Assembly: GCA_030684935.1 (NCBI GenBank)
Contig: JAUXXH010000025.1
Coordinates: forward strand, 1 to 64,000
From: Pseudolabrys sp.
GTDB lineage: Bacteria; Pseudomonadota; Alphaproteobacteria; Rhizobiales; Xanthobacteraceae
Reading direction: 5' to 3'
Length of the DNA: 64,000 nt
Shown: in pieces, positions 43,701 through 51,293 of the stretch
Numbering within the stretch: position 1 is the stretch's first letter
How the letters are laid out: every line of letters starts with the position of its first letter
Notes under the pieces: generated by a model
Seen by the model: only the letters and a program-made list of their open reading frames with translations
Told to the model about the DNA's origin: nothing
Database searches by the model: none
Translations under genes and position numbers: made by a program

Positions 43701-44689
43701 GCTATCTGCTTGCCCCAGCGCTCCATCAGCCGTTGCGTGGCATCGCTCAAAGCCTCATAGGCGCCGGACAAGCCGGCGTCCTGCGCCGCGCCAGCCCCGC
43801 CGACCTGCCTCGCCACCTGATCGAGAATGAGCCCCTGCGCCTCTGCCACGCGGCCGGTCTCATACAGATCCTTGATGACTTCCTTTTGCTGCGACGAGAA
43901 CGAAACGCCCGACCGCGTCAGGGCACTCAATCCCTTTTCGGGATCTTCGAGCGCCTTGCCGAGCTGCATCGCGGCCGAGGAGATATCGGTCTTCATGACC
44001 GCCGCCAGGTCATCGGCAAGCTTCAGCGTGCGATCGAACGTATCGGTCGCGATCGTCTTGAAGGTCAACAGCACGGTCGCGGCATCGCGCGTCTTTGCGA
44101 TGTCGCCGATGCCGTTAACGAGATCCTGAATTTGCGCCGCGGTCCGGCCGGCCGACATGCCGGTCGACTTCAGGACCGAGTCGAGCACCGCCGACTGCTC
44201 TTCGAACTTCTGAAAGGCCGTGACCGCCCTGTTGGACGCCAGACCGGCGGCGCCGATCAAAGCGCCGATGCCGGCAATCTTGCCGCCGACCGCCAGAATG
44301 GGGATGCCGAGCCCCATTTGGGACAGCGCCGCCTGCGCCGCCATCGCCGACTGGCGCAGGTTATCGTTCGCGACCGACGACTTGCTAAGGGCTTCCTGAT
44401 ACTTCTGCTGCGCCAGCGCCATGGCGACGCCGCGCTGCTGCGCCGTGCCGATGCCGGCCTGCTCATACCGCGCCAGGCGCTCCAGCGTCGCCTGATACTG
44501 CTGGTTGGCGCGGATCGCCGGATCGAGCCGACCGACAAGGTTCTCAAAGCCCTTGGAGGTCGCCGCGGTCGCGACCGTGACCTTCTCTTCGGCCTTTTCC
44601 ACCACGCCAAGCGTCTTCGCCAGCGCGTCGAGCTGCTCGCGCCCGCGCACCTGCGCCTGATAGATGGCCTGGGTAACGGTTGTGGTCAT
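40739..44689 (-). CDS. Tape measure protein (1316 aa)
   Basis: The largest gene encodes a long helical protein with an N-terminal tape-measure region (about 1-330), extensive coiled coil (about 350-600), a Gly/Ala-rich hydrophobic segment near residues 640-710 and a second helical half. It sets tail length by spanning the tail lumen. At about 1.5 angstrom per residue it predicts a tail near 200 nm, a long flexible siphovirus type. It directly follows the tail chaperone frameshift pair, the canonical order. Its start overlaps the upstream gene by four bases. Confidence 0.92.
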   Translation of the reverse strand: MTTTVTQAIYQAQVRGREQLDALAKTLGVVEKAEEKVTVATAATSKGFENLVGRLDPAIRANQQYQATLERLARYEQAGIGTAQQRGVAMALAQQKYQEALSKSSVANDNLRQSAMAAQAALSQMGLGIPILAVGGKIAGIGALIGAAGLASNRAVTAFQKFEEQSAVLDSVLKSTGMSAGRTAAQIQDLVNGIGDIAKTRDAATVLLTFKTIATDTFDRTLKLADDLAAVMKTDISSAAMQLGKALEDPEKGLSALTRSGVSFSSQQKEVIKDLYETGRVAEAQGLILDQVARQVGGAGAAQDAGLSGAYEALSDATQRLMERWGKQIAQAWNLSAAIRGIASAIDAVNKRATEDPGIRIESEIARTQGTLSSLEGRGGSIAAQARARATAELNRLLIEQRRLQQLADSDMDSAAYGQMTAEMERRREAYDGVTRAIQKETEELRKSELQKAIDANLRKAQVDAASAQGQEIIRLTTLKHNEAEAIKRSTEAAKEAVALSKKQEEGLRRFNEELSSRMTKLEAERAGIGLTTEAALALKTAEDDLARLRERNIPVDETLEQNIRDRAAEYAKERIAVNELKAEYDNLNSAITGFGQNLVSSLLQGKSVMESLTGAASQLTSKLASGTVNRVMAGKSPFGNQNLMSGQGAVGVASAGLAGYESASPMMGALGGALAGAAFGPVGAVVGGIVGMVGGLIGQSGKAKKEFEEAQKAWQALAAEVGSFKDQLRGNNTGSLGRAISDATEKAQKYADAAHKAGEGTQDLNDALIVFAQRVTRDFIIGFDVMAEALDQGLGADSPAVQAQQNVRKIGESLKAFMEDTARAGQGLAQAQPAIVKAAESARDYALSLLQTVEPLTQVQDDILTLRGAAQQLQHTLQDLGFSAEQAAAAVSSGIKAQLDFLRSTFNEGQQATINDASGRGYLNQLAALRKQSIADMRDAQALGAEQSLVAESFLLQAQQIIDGASLVGSAFDDLIEQFPDLAGVLSQSAGALDAFAKDIDEFLTGLKIGTLTTLSPSQRLAAAQSSYETTLGKAADGDTHAMGALTGVAETLLTVARDNYASSPEYARIFDRVQRDLGALPAHLRESGNKTTSAIDAAMLSLKDATAQSAVDISASVAGLANQQMNIAVADGSFYFGPMRDYLAEIAANTRLSGSAAGAPGFFESPGGTPWLEMAKRAFGQLAQGGIVGAYAPGGIVGNGIWNKDSVLASYAGGRGSIALAGGEGIINAAATSMIGPSVIELMNRTGRLPSNDNGMGGQDYTPHFMNLARVTAQGFNGQTEVLVAELRALRAEVRKLSDDKRIEPQKRPGTRAA

Positions 44690-45387
44690 CGTTCAACGAT
44701 CTGTCGGATGATGATGGCGGGCGCCATCACGGTGCTGCCGGCCCGCTGGCGCCGCTTGACGCGCGTACCGCCGCCGCGCGGCCCGGACTTGCCGCTGGCG
44801 AAGTGCCCCGGCAGACCGCCCTTGGTCGCGTAGGCATCCGGCGTATTGATGTAGGCAAACGTGACCTTGGCCACGTTTCGGTAGCGCGGGATCACCTTCT
44901 GCTTGGCGACCCGCTCATAGATGCGGTTCGGAACCTGCACGACAAAGTCGCGGCCGGCGGTCGTCTTGCCGATCTCCAGGCGACGGGCATAGGCGATCGG
45001 GTTGGCGATCATGATCTCGTCGGTCGGCTTGATGTCGGGCGGCAGCGAACCGACTTCGACGCCGTTGACATAGAGCGTATGGCTGCGGACATAGGACCCG
45101 CTCCCGACCGGAGACGCCTTGCGTAGCTCATCGAGTGCGAATTCGACGAGCTGGCGGATGTTGCTGTAGTTGTAGACGACCGGTCCCGGCAGCACGACGC
45201 TGTCGAGGTTTCGATTGCCGGGCCGGTTGGCGTAGGCCTCGAACGACGGGTTGCCCTGCCGCTGCATGATCGCGGCATGCCCCTCGCGCGCGGTCTTGAG
45301 CAGGAACGCCTTGGCCTCGGCATCCATTTTCTTCGGCCACGCGACGGTGATCGTCTGGCGCATTGACTGGAGAGCCGGTGAGGCCAT
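44686..45387 (-). CDS. Phage virion-associated protein (233 aa)
   Basis: Begins MASPALQSMRQTITVAWPKK at 45387; its ATG overlaps the stop of the frameshifted chaperone (TTAATG). It contains PGPVVYNYSNIRQLVEFALD and a basic C-terminus (VKRRQRAGS). Position between chaperone and tape measure suggests a tail-assembly or minor structural role. No family can be named. Confidence 0.55.
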   Translation of the reverse strand: MASPALQSMRQTITVAWPKKMDAEAKAFLLKTAREGHAAIMQRQGNPSFEAYANRPGNRNLDSVVLPGPVVYNYSNIRQLVEFALDELRKASPVGSGSYVRSHTLYVNGVEVGSLPPDIKPTDEIMIANPIAYARRLEIGKTTAGRDFVVQVPNRIYERVAKQKVIPRYRNVAKVTFAYINTPDAYATKGGLPGHFASGKSGPRGGGTRVKRRQRAGSTVMAPAIIIRQIVER

Positions 45388-45800
45388 TAATTGTTTCTCC
45401 CCGGCGGGGTTGGCGTCTGGTTTTGCTTTTGCGACAATACAGACGCTCGGATCTGGCCAAGCCGCACCAGGGCCAGACTTTCCCAACGCTCCAGCGCGAC
45501 GTCGCGCATCAAACTCCACGACACCAGCGCTTCCCAAGTCACCACGGGAATACTCATGCCGTTTGCCGCGAGCCCCATCGCGATTTCATTGAACCAGCGC
45601 CAGAGATAGGACAATGCGGCCGGCATCTCAGGCGCTTCGGTTTCTGCCTCAGAGATGGCCTTCGGCTTGATGCCAAGCGCCGCGAACTGGCGCTTGGCTG
45701 ATTCAAGATGATCGCGTTCGCTGGCGCCGTCGCTCAGCTTGCGGTCTTGGGCGAAGTCCCACTCGGCGAAGACGCAGAGGTCGTCGACGAGCGCTTGATA
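45387..45800 (-). CDS. Frameshift extension of the tail assembly chaperone (T part)
   Basis: The frame entered by a -1 shift at 45800 runs 137 codons without interruption: YQALVDDLCVFAEWDFAQDR, then a linker, then YLWRWFNEIAMGLAANG and VALERWESLALVRLGQI. The latter pair of motifs is typical of the second half of G-T type chaperones. Made as a fusion, it gives a 271-residue protein. An internal ATG at 45626 could also allow a separate 79-residue product. The fusion binds the tape measure during tail assembly in lambda-like systems. Confidence 0.8.
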   Translation of the reverse strand, partial: YQALVDDLCVFAEWDFAQDRKLSDGASERDHLESAKRQFAALGIKPKAISEAETEAPEMPAALSYLWRWFNEIAMGLAANGMSIPVVTWEALVSWSLMRDVALERWESLALVRLGQIRASVLSQKQNQTPTPPGRNN

Positions 45801-46201
45801 AAATTTGCCTCAGCGTGAATGAACACATAGGCCTGCTTGCGCAGCCAGGCATATTCCGGCGTCGCGAACAGTTCCTTGGCCTTGTCAGGCGAAAAGACAT
45901 CGGCGTCCTCGCCGAAATACCAGCCAGTCGCGAGCGCGGCCAGCGTTTCGACTTGCGTCTCGACGGGATCTTCGTTCTCGATCTGGTTGCGGCCGCTCCG
46001 CATCTTGCGGAACGCTGCAGCGGAACGCGCGCGGTCCAGCTTTCGTCCTGCCTCGCTGTCGATCGACAGGAAGTCGATGTAGCACTCCTTGCCTTTCGTG
46101 TCGGTCAAGGCGCGCTGGGTGTCGGCATCGATAACGGTCATGCGCGCCGGCGTCGTCACATCGACTTCCGCGCGCGCCAAAGCACCAAGCTTCAAACTCA
46201 T
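45734..46201 (-). CDS. Tail assembly chaperone (G part)
   Basis: The 155-residue product starts MSLKLGALARAEVDVTTPAR after an AAAGGA site. It is acidic and helical, with KGKECYIDFLSIDSEAGR and an EYAWLRKQAYVFIHAEANF stretch near the shift site. It ends 22 codons after the slippery heptamer. In lambda, gpG and gpGT coat the tape measure before the tube polymerises; order (tail tube, chaperone, tape measure) agrees here. Confidence 0.85.
   Translation of the reverse strand: MSLKLGALARAEVDVTTPARMTVIDADTQRALTDTKGKECYIDFLSIDSEAGRKLDRARSAAAFRKMRSGRNQIENEDPVETQVETLAALATGWYFGEDADVFSPDKAKELFATPEYAWLRKQAYVFIHAEANFIKRSSTTSASSPSGTSPKTAS
45800..45806 (-). promoter_or_regulatory. -1 ribosomal frameshift slippery heptamer AAATTTT
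   Basis: In the chaperone frame the minus strand reads GCA AAT TTT ATC, so A-AAT-TTT fits the X-XXY-YYZ rule. Slipping back one base leads straight into the open extension frame, which continues for 137 codons to 45387. Confidence 0.8.
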
Positions 46202-46333
46202 ATCGTTTTCCTTTGCTGGGAAGGGTGGACCGGAGACGACCAGCAATCGTCTCCGGCCCGGGTTGCAGCAACCGCCCGGCGCCGGGAGCGCCGCGCGTCT
46301 TTCCCCGTGCTGGCGGGGATGGGGTCCGGGCTA

Positions 46334-47590
46334 CTAGGCCGTGACTTCGGTATCCCAGATTTGCAGAGTGGTCGGCTCGATGCCGGCGACGGTCGCGGCC
46401 TGCTCATACTTCAGGGCCTGGAACGGCAGCGTGATCATCTGACCGCCCTCGCCCTGCGTCTGCAGGTCGGCGCCGCCGAGCTTCACGCGCGGCAAAAAGA
46501 ACGTCATCGCGGGCGAGTTCGGCGCTGACGTGGTGGTGAGATAGGCAAGGATCTCGATCTCGGACTCGTTCTTGAAGTCGTTGATCAGATCAACGTTGTT
46601 GAACATGGCCGTCATCTGGCCCGACACCACGCTGCGGCCGGTGAAAATCTCCGGCAGCAAGTTTGAGCCGACCACGGGATCACCGCTCAATTCCATCTGA
46701 TGCTGGATGTTGAGGCCGGTGATGACCGCGACGGTTTCGCCGGACACGCGGAGCAGACCATTCACGGCTGCGATGATGCCAGTGGTGCTGGCCGCCGATG
46801 GCGTCGTAAAGAACGGCGCATCGCCTGCGGCATAGGTCTCCATGTCCCGGCCCATGAACTCGAAGTCCACGGTAGACATGCCCGACGCCGGAAGCTGCAC
46901 GTTGAAGCCGCCGACCCGCATTTCAGTGAAGAGTCGCGCGATGTCGACGTCTTCATTCCAGATTTCGACGGCGACCTTGCGCTTGACGTGAGAGGCAGAC
47001 GGAATAATCAGCGAACGGCCGACGCTGGTGATCTCGAACTCGCTGTCGGCCGTCATGTCGGCCGGCGCGGGGAACACGGTCCATTCGCGGTTGGAAGTAC
47101 CACCCATCGCCAGGATGATGAAGGTCACGCCGTTGTTGTCGGCTTCGGACAGCCCGGTAAACCGAACACCCATGCCGACGCGGTAGCCTTCCGTCACGGG
47201 ATTGCCGCCACCAAAAGTCAGCTTTGACGTGGCGTTGTCGGCGGCAACCGATGTAAGATCGGTCTCGTCGGAGGCAATGGCCGCAGCCCATGTCCCTCGC
47301 ATGGACGCCTCGAACAGCTGCTCGTAGGTCAGCGGCGAGAGCTCACCCGAGATATTTCCAGCCACGCGCTTCACGCCGTGGCGGAAGTCGCCGATCTGCC
47401 GATCGGAGCGGATCTCCGCCGACTGATAGGTGTCTTTCGACAGGGCCAGCGACGACGACACCCGGCGCAGAATCTGCGCGCTGCCGGCCGCGGGATCGGT
47501 CGCCGACACTGCCGCGATGCCCGGCACGATGGCGGCGGACGAATAGAACTTATAACAAACTCTGGCGGCGACGCCCTCTGCCAAGGACAT
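46334..47590 (-). CDS. Major tail tube protein (418 aa)
   Basis: A large beta-rich protein starting MSLAEGVAARVCYKFYSSAA after a GGAG site. It contains SGELSPLTYEQLFEASMRGT and RVGGFNVQLPASGMSTVDFE, segments of the phage tail tube family, plus a middle insertion of Ig-like character (about 105-190) that would project outward. It is directly before the chaperone pair, as expected. Hundreds of copies would form the tail shaft. Confidence 0.85.
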   Translation of the reverse strand: MSLAEGVAARVCYKFYSSAAIVPGIAAVSATDPAAGSAQILRRVSSSLALSKDTYQSAEIRSDRQIGDFRHGVKRVAGNISGELSPLTYEQLFEASMRGTWAAAIASDETDLTSVAADNATSKLTFGGGNPVTEGYRVGMGVRFTGLSEADNNGVTFIILAMGGTSNREWTVFPAPADMTADSEFEITSVGRSLIIPSASHVKRKVAVEIWNEDVDIARLFTEMRVGGFNVQLPASGMSTVDFEFMGRDMETYAAGDAPFFTTPSAASTTGIIAAVNGLLRVSGETVAVITGLNIQHQMELSGDPVVGSNLLPEIFTGRSVVSGQMTAMFNNVDLINDFKNESEIEILAYLTTTSAPNSPAMTFFLPRVKLGGADLQTQGEGGQMITLPFQALKYEQAATVAGIEPTTLQIWDTEVTA

Positions 47591-47668
47591 GGCAATTCTC
47601 CATAGTTAGAGCGAGGGCAGACGCGCGCGGCGCCGCCTTGTTCGCTAGGTTGACGGTGAGGTTTTGGA

Positions 47669-48406
47669 CTAGCTGCGCTTGCGAGCGGCTAGGGCTTTTG
47701 CGCGCCAAACTGGATCAGCCCAGTTTGCCTTCGCAATTCGTGACTGTCGCTCACGCTGCGGAAGCATTGCTTGGCGCAGCTTCTCACGCACTTCATCTGA
47801 TGTTTTACGACCGCGCTTTGTCAGCGCCATCTTCGCAACACTTTCCGGATTGCGCGGCTTCCCCCGCTGGGCAGCACCAATTTTTTCTCGATGTTCCGGC
47901 GAAAGGGGAACACCTCTTCTGTTAGCGATCCGACGCTCGATCAGATCCGCTGAATGTTTGCGCCCCCGGTTCTTCTCGGCTGCCGCCTTAGCGCCGGCTA
48001 TCCGGCGCGGATTGTTTATGTGACTATCCCGAAGCGCTTGCCGCCACTTTTCGCCGCGCGCCGTATCGGGAACGCCCTGCCCGCCGCTTGTCCCGTTAAG
48101 TAAAACTGCGCCGGCGTTTCGTGCGAGTGCGATCTGACGTTTTTCGGCTTCGGCCCAATCGTCTTCAACTGGCACACGCTCAAGCTCTCGAACTTCCGAT
48201 GAAAGACCGGCGGCGACTATCTCTCTGATCCAGATAGATTTTAGGCTGTCGTTACGACCAGCCTCCCAGATATGCAAACGCAACCTGACCGACAGCATCT
48301 CTGTCTTGCCGATATACCGAACCTGCCCGTCTCTTGGGTCTGACAGGCTATATATAATCGCTACCGCGCGACGGCCGGACCGTGCGTCTGTCTTGATGCA
48401 CTTCAT
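47669..48406 (-). CDS. GIY-YIG homing endonuclease with NUMOD3 repeats
   Basis: The 245-residue protein has a GIY-YIG nuclease domain at about 15-100 (IIYSLSDPRDGQVRYIGKT, a variant of the core). A DNA-binding tail has NUMOD3-type motifs (GRKHSADLIERRIANRRG, GVPLSPEHREKIGAAQRGKP and GRKTSDEVREKLRQAM). Free-standing nucleases of this type spread their own gene between phages by cutting unoccupied sites. It is wedged between tail terminator and tail tube genes and is not required for the virion. No intron is evident. Start chosen at ATG 48406; a TTG at 48442 is possible. Confidence 0.88.
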   Translation of the reverse strand: MKCIKTDARSGRRAVAIIYSLSDPRDGQVRYIGKTEMLSVRLRLHIWEAGRNDSLKSIWIREIVAAGLSSEVRELERVPVEDDWAEAEKRQIALARNAGAVLLNGTSGGQGVPDTARGEKWRQALRDSHINNPRRIAGAKAAAEKNRGRKHSADLIERRIANRRGVPLSPEHREKIGAAQRGKPRNPESVAKMALTKRGRKTSDEVREKLRQAMLPQRERQSRIAKANWADPVWRAKALAARKRS

Positions 48407-48454
48407 CTCGATTATTGAATCACGACACGGGCCTTCAGGCAAGACTATGGCAGA

Positions 48455-48907
48455 TCAGCCGACGTGGTCGTAGTGAAACGGCACCGCCACGACGACGCAG
48501 GCGTAGTTCACAACCTCGGATTCAAGTCCCGGCGGTTTGAGTGACGAGCCATCGACAGCCGGCTGCGGCTCCGTCGCAAAGCAGGACACATGCGCATCGC
48601 GATGACTGCGAAATGCTGACGCTACATGCTCGCCATAAGAGGCGTGTTCTTCGAGTCCCCAGTCGCGCGGCAAGAATACCAGGCCGACAAGATCGCCTTC
48701 GGTTCGCTGCAGATTGTTGCCCCGCCCGCCACCGAAAGCCACAAACTCCGGCCGGCCAGTGTCGATATAGAAAAACAGAAACGGCTCCGGATCATCCGGC
48801 AACGTCGGCACCGCATCCTTGTCCCAATAGACGCGCGGGCCAAACATGGTGATCTGCGCCGCGGCGCGCGCCTTCAGGGTGCCGACGACTTGCGCCAAGG
48901 TGCTCAT
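48455..48907 (-). CDS. Tail terminator-like protein (150 aa)
   Basis: Alpha/beta protein beginning MSTLAQVVGTLKARAAAQIT, with DTGRPEFVAFGGGRGNN and SHRDAHVSCFATEP motifs and a beta-strand C-terminus. Size, fold pattern and place after the connector and before the tail tube gene fit the gpU-like terminator that caps the tail. Its start overlaps the upstream gene by four bases. Confidence 0.6.
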   Translation of the reverse strand: MSTLAQVVGTLKARAAAQITMFGPRVYWDKDAVPTLPDDPEPFLFFYIDTGRPEFVAFGGGRGNNLQRTEGDLVGLVFLPRDWGLEEHASYGEHVASAFRSHRDAHVSCFATEPQPAVDGSSLKPPGLESEVVNYACVVVAVPFHYDHVG

Positions 48908-49254
48908 CCGACGATCTGAAGCTCATAGGCAATCGTCACGCCTTCGACCCGGCGCGTCGCATTGTCCGGCACCCTGATGGCGTGCTGCTTGCCCTGCACC
49001 ACGGCGAAGTCCTGATTGGTGATGGGCAGCGCCAGGCCGGCCGCGACCAGATCGTCATGCAACAGGATGCACTTGCGATCGCCCTGCTGAATGCCGCCGA
49101 TCATCTCCTGCGGCGCAAAGCCCGTGACGCGGGCGCGAACGTCCACCTCGAACTTCGGCCGGTTCGGGCCGGACCCGGTAAAGCGCCGGATCGTGACCGT
49201 CTCGAATTTGCCGAGCCCCCGCACATAGGAGGCCTTGATCGACGCGACACTCAT
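48904..49254 (-). CDS. Head-tail junction protein (116 aa)
   Basis: A small beta-barrel-like protein starting MSVASIKASYVRGLGKFETV, with TIRRFTGSGPNRPKFEVDVR and a beta-rich end (GVTIAYELQIV). It resembles head closure or stopper proteins. The start at 49254 overlaps the upstream stop (ATGA). It belongs to the connector complex by position. Confidence 0.6.
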   Translation of the reverse strand: MSVASIKASYVRGLGKFETVTIRRFTGSGPNRPKFEVDVRARVTGFAPQEMIGGIQQGDRKCILLHDDLVAAGLALPITNQDFAVVQGKQHAIRVPDNATRRVEGVTIAYELQIVG

Positions 49255-49706
49255 CGGGCGATAAGCCGAACCGCGAGCGCGGTGTTGCCGCCATAGGCCG
49301 CGCCGGCGCCCTTGAGGATGCGCGCACGCCAGCGCGGACCGAGCAGACCATCCTTGACCGTGTCGTCGCTCAGCGCCGCCGGCGCATAGACCGTCGTCAC
49401 CGGCGTCAAACCCGACAGGTTGACGGTTTTTTCCGCGCTCACCTGCGCGAAGGCCAGCCGCGCCACCTCGATCCATGTCGCGCCCTGGTTCATCGACGTT
49501 TCGACGATGACCTTCACCGTGTCGCCGCCGGAGCCGTAAACGAAGTTCGCACTGATCGCTGCCCCCAGCATGCCGTCGAGGCCGTCGATATGGCCCTGGC
49601 TCTGACCCTGCGAGTCCGGCGCCGACGTGATGACAGTCGCCGCGGTCGCGGCGTTGATGGCGGCGAGAGGTGCGTCGCCGAGGTTCTTGAGGCCGGGGTT
49701 GTTCAT
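49251..49706 (-). CDS. Phage structural protein (151 aa), unrecognised
   Basis: Ala/Thr/Gly-rich with a beta-rich middle (SANFVYGSGGDTVKVIVETS then QGATWIEVARLAFA), resembling surface or decoration-type phage proteins. It lies between the gp6-like connector and the closure protein. No family identified. Confidence 0.55.
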   Translation of the reverse strand: MNNPGLKNLGDAPLAAINAATAATVITSAPDSQGQSQGHIDGLDGMLGAAISANFVYGSGGDTVKVIVETSMNQGATWIEVARLAFAQVSAEKTVNLSGLTPVTTVYAPAALSDDTVKDGLLGPRWRARILKGAGAAYGGNTALAVRLIAR

Positions 49707-49710
49707 GCGG

Positions 49711-50340
49711 TCACCCGATCATTGTGTGTGAGTAGACGAAGCCGCCACGAACGAGACCTTCCATGATCTCGGCCGGCACCAGCGGGTCGTCCGGACGCCC
49801 GTAGCGGTACGTTTCCGAGATCACCCCGGGAATATCCATGCTGCCGAGCGAAGGATCGCGGCCACGTTCGGCGTGCAGCGTGTTCGCGAGTTTGGCGGCC
49901 AACTCTTTCAGGCCAGGCGGCACAGTCGTGAACCCGGCCCGAAACGACACGATCGTTTTCCCGCTCGCCCACCACGCAGGGCAACCATTCTGGACCCGGC
50001 AGAGACTTCGGTCGCCGCACTGTTCATAGTCATCCGCGACAACAAGGGCGGCACCATCTTCCTCGACCGAGAGAACTTCGATGATCGGCTTGCGGGAGAG
50101 ATACAGCACATCGACTGGACAACGCAGCCGCACGGTCTCGGAATAAGTTTCCTCGCGCAGCGTCAGTATCGCAGCGCCGGCGCGATCCATGCCGCAGGCG
50201 CCCGCGAGCAATTCGCTGACGCGCTCATTCAGCCGTTGCAGTGCCAGATTGTTGAAGCTCGACACTCCAATGGCTTCCGCCACTTCCGCCAACGTCAGAA
50301 GCGTCGGATCGGGCGCTGCCGTGGTCACCGTCAGCATCAC
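49711..50340 (-). CDS. Head-tail connector (gp6-like adaptor), 209 aa
   Basis: Helical N-terminus (TLAEVAEAIGVSSFNNLALQ) and C-terminal helices (GLKELAAKLANTLHAERGRD) with a beta-rich insert, the arrangement of the HK97 gp6 adaptor ring that binds below the portal. Its ATG overlaps the end of the collagen-like gene, so it is translationally coupled. Confidence 0.7.
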   Translation of the reverse strand: MMLTVTTAAPDPTLLTLAEVAEAIGVSSFNNLALQRLNERVSELLAGACGMDRAGAAILTLREETYSETVRLRCPVDVLYLSRKPIIEVLSVEEDGAALVVADDYEQCGDRSLCRVQNGCPAWWASGKTIVSFRAGFTTVPPGLKELAAKLANTLHAERGRDPSLGSMDIPGVISETYRYGRPDDPLVPAEIMEGLVRGGFVYSHTMIG

Positions 50341-51293
50341 TTAACCTTCACCAGCACCGGATAGAGATCGCACTCGACCTTCGATCCGTCTGCATTCAAG
50401 AGCGTCAGCATACCCTCGCCGTCGATCGACATATGCTCGATCGCGGGCCCGGCCGGACCGCGGGGCCCGGCGACACCACGATCACCGGGCTTGCCGGTCT
50501 TGCCCTGCGACGAAATAAGCTGCCAGCCATCACCCGGGCAGACGCCCGGATTGTCGCGGCGGGCGATGAAGGCCGCGCCGCCGAGCGCGACAATGTCGAG
50601 ATCGCGATAGTCGGCCACGGTCTCGCTAAAGGTGCCGCGCACCTTCGGGCTGCGGCCGTCAGCGCCATCTCGCCCGGCTGCGGCGAGGCAAACCCAGTCT
50701 TCATGCGGAGGCGCCTTGGCGGTATCGCGCACTGCCTGGTACGTCGCGCCCTCATGGCTGCGAACCTGCCCATCGTAGTGAACCCCCTCGGTCCACACCT
50801 TGACGGCAGGCAGCAAGCCAGCCGGGCCGCGATCGCCGGCCTCACCCGTGTCACCCTTCTCGCCGCGCTCTCCAGGCAGCCCGCGCTCGCCCTGCGGGCC
50901 TGCCTCGCCGCGTAAACCGCGCTCACCCTGCGGGCCTGCCTCGCCGGCCGGCCCACGGGCACCAGTGTCGCCCTTTTCGCCTTGCGGACCGGCTTCACCG
51001 GCCGGACCGCGCTCGCCCATGGCACCCGGGTCGCCTTTCTCTCCGCGCTCGCCCTGCGGGCCGCGTTCGCCCTGTGGGCCCGCCTCGCCGGGCAGGCCAC
51101 GCTCGCCATCCTTGACGGACGCCAGGCGTTCCAGGATGGCCCGCTCAAGGTTGGCAAGGCGCATCTCTGATTCGACGACCATTCGGCGAAGATCAGCGAC
51201 GGCGGCGTCGATGCGCAGCGCCGCATCGCGCTCGACCCGGCCCGCGACAAGCGCAAGCTCGTCGACGAGGGTATCAAGCGGCGATGCGGACAT
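50337..51293 (-). CDS. Collagen-like phage protein (318 aa)
   Basis: The N-terminus is a coiled coil (about 1-60, with LDTLVDELALVAGRVERDAA). It is followed by 32 uninterrupted Gly-X-Y triplets (about 64-160, starting GERGLPGEAGPQGERG), a globular domain (about 165-275, WTEGVHYDGQVRSHEGATYQ), seven more triplets (GKTGKPGDRGVAGPRG) and a small C-terminal domain. Phage collagen-like domains form stable triple helices and act as stiff stalks. Its place between portal and connector is odd for a fibre. Gene start at 51293 is preferred, inside the end of the portal gene. Confidence 0.85.
   Translation of the reverse strand: MSASPLDTLVDELALVAGRVERDAALRIDAAVADLRRMVVESEMRLANLERAILERLASVKDGERGLPGEAGPQGERGPQGERGEKGDPGAMGERGPAGEAGPQGEKGDTGARGPAGEAGPQGERGLRGEAGPQGERGLPGERGEKGDTGEAGDRGPAGLLPAVKVWTEGVHYDGQVRSHEGATYQAVRDTAKAPPHEDWVCLAAAGRDGADGRSPKVRGTFSETVADYRDLDIVALGGAAFIARRDNPGVCPGDGWQLISSQGKTGKPGDRGVAGPRGPAGPAIEHMSIDGEGMLTLLNADGSKVECDLYPVLVKVK

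Noticed and set aside
42899..44833. 644-codon plus-strand open frame
   Set aside because: It lies opposite the tape measure gene, is Arg/Leu/Gly-rich with no domain, and arises from the codon bias of the true gene.
34603..46201. Contractile (myovirus) tail
   Set aside because: No sheath, baseplate wedge or spike gene is seen; a long tape measure and G-T chaperone favour a non-contractile tail.
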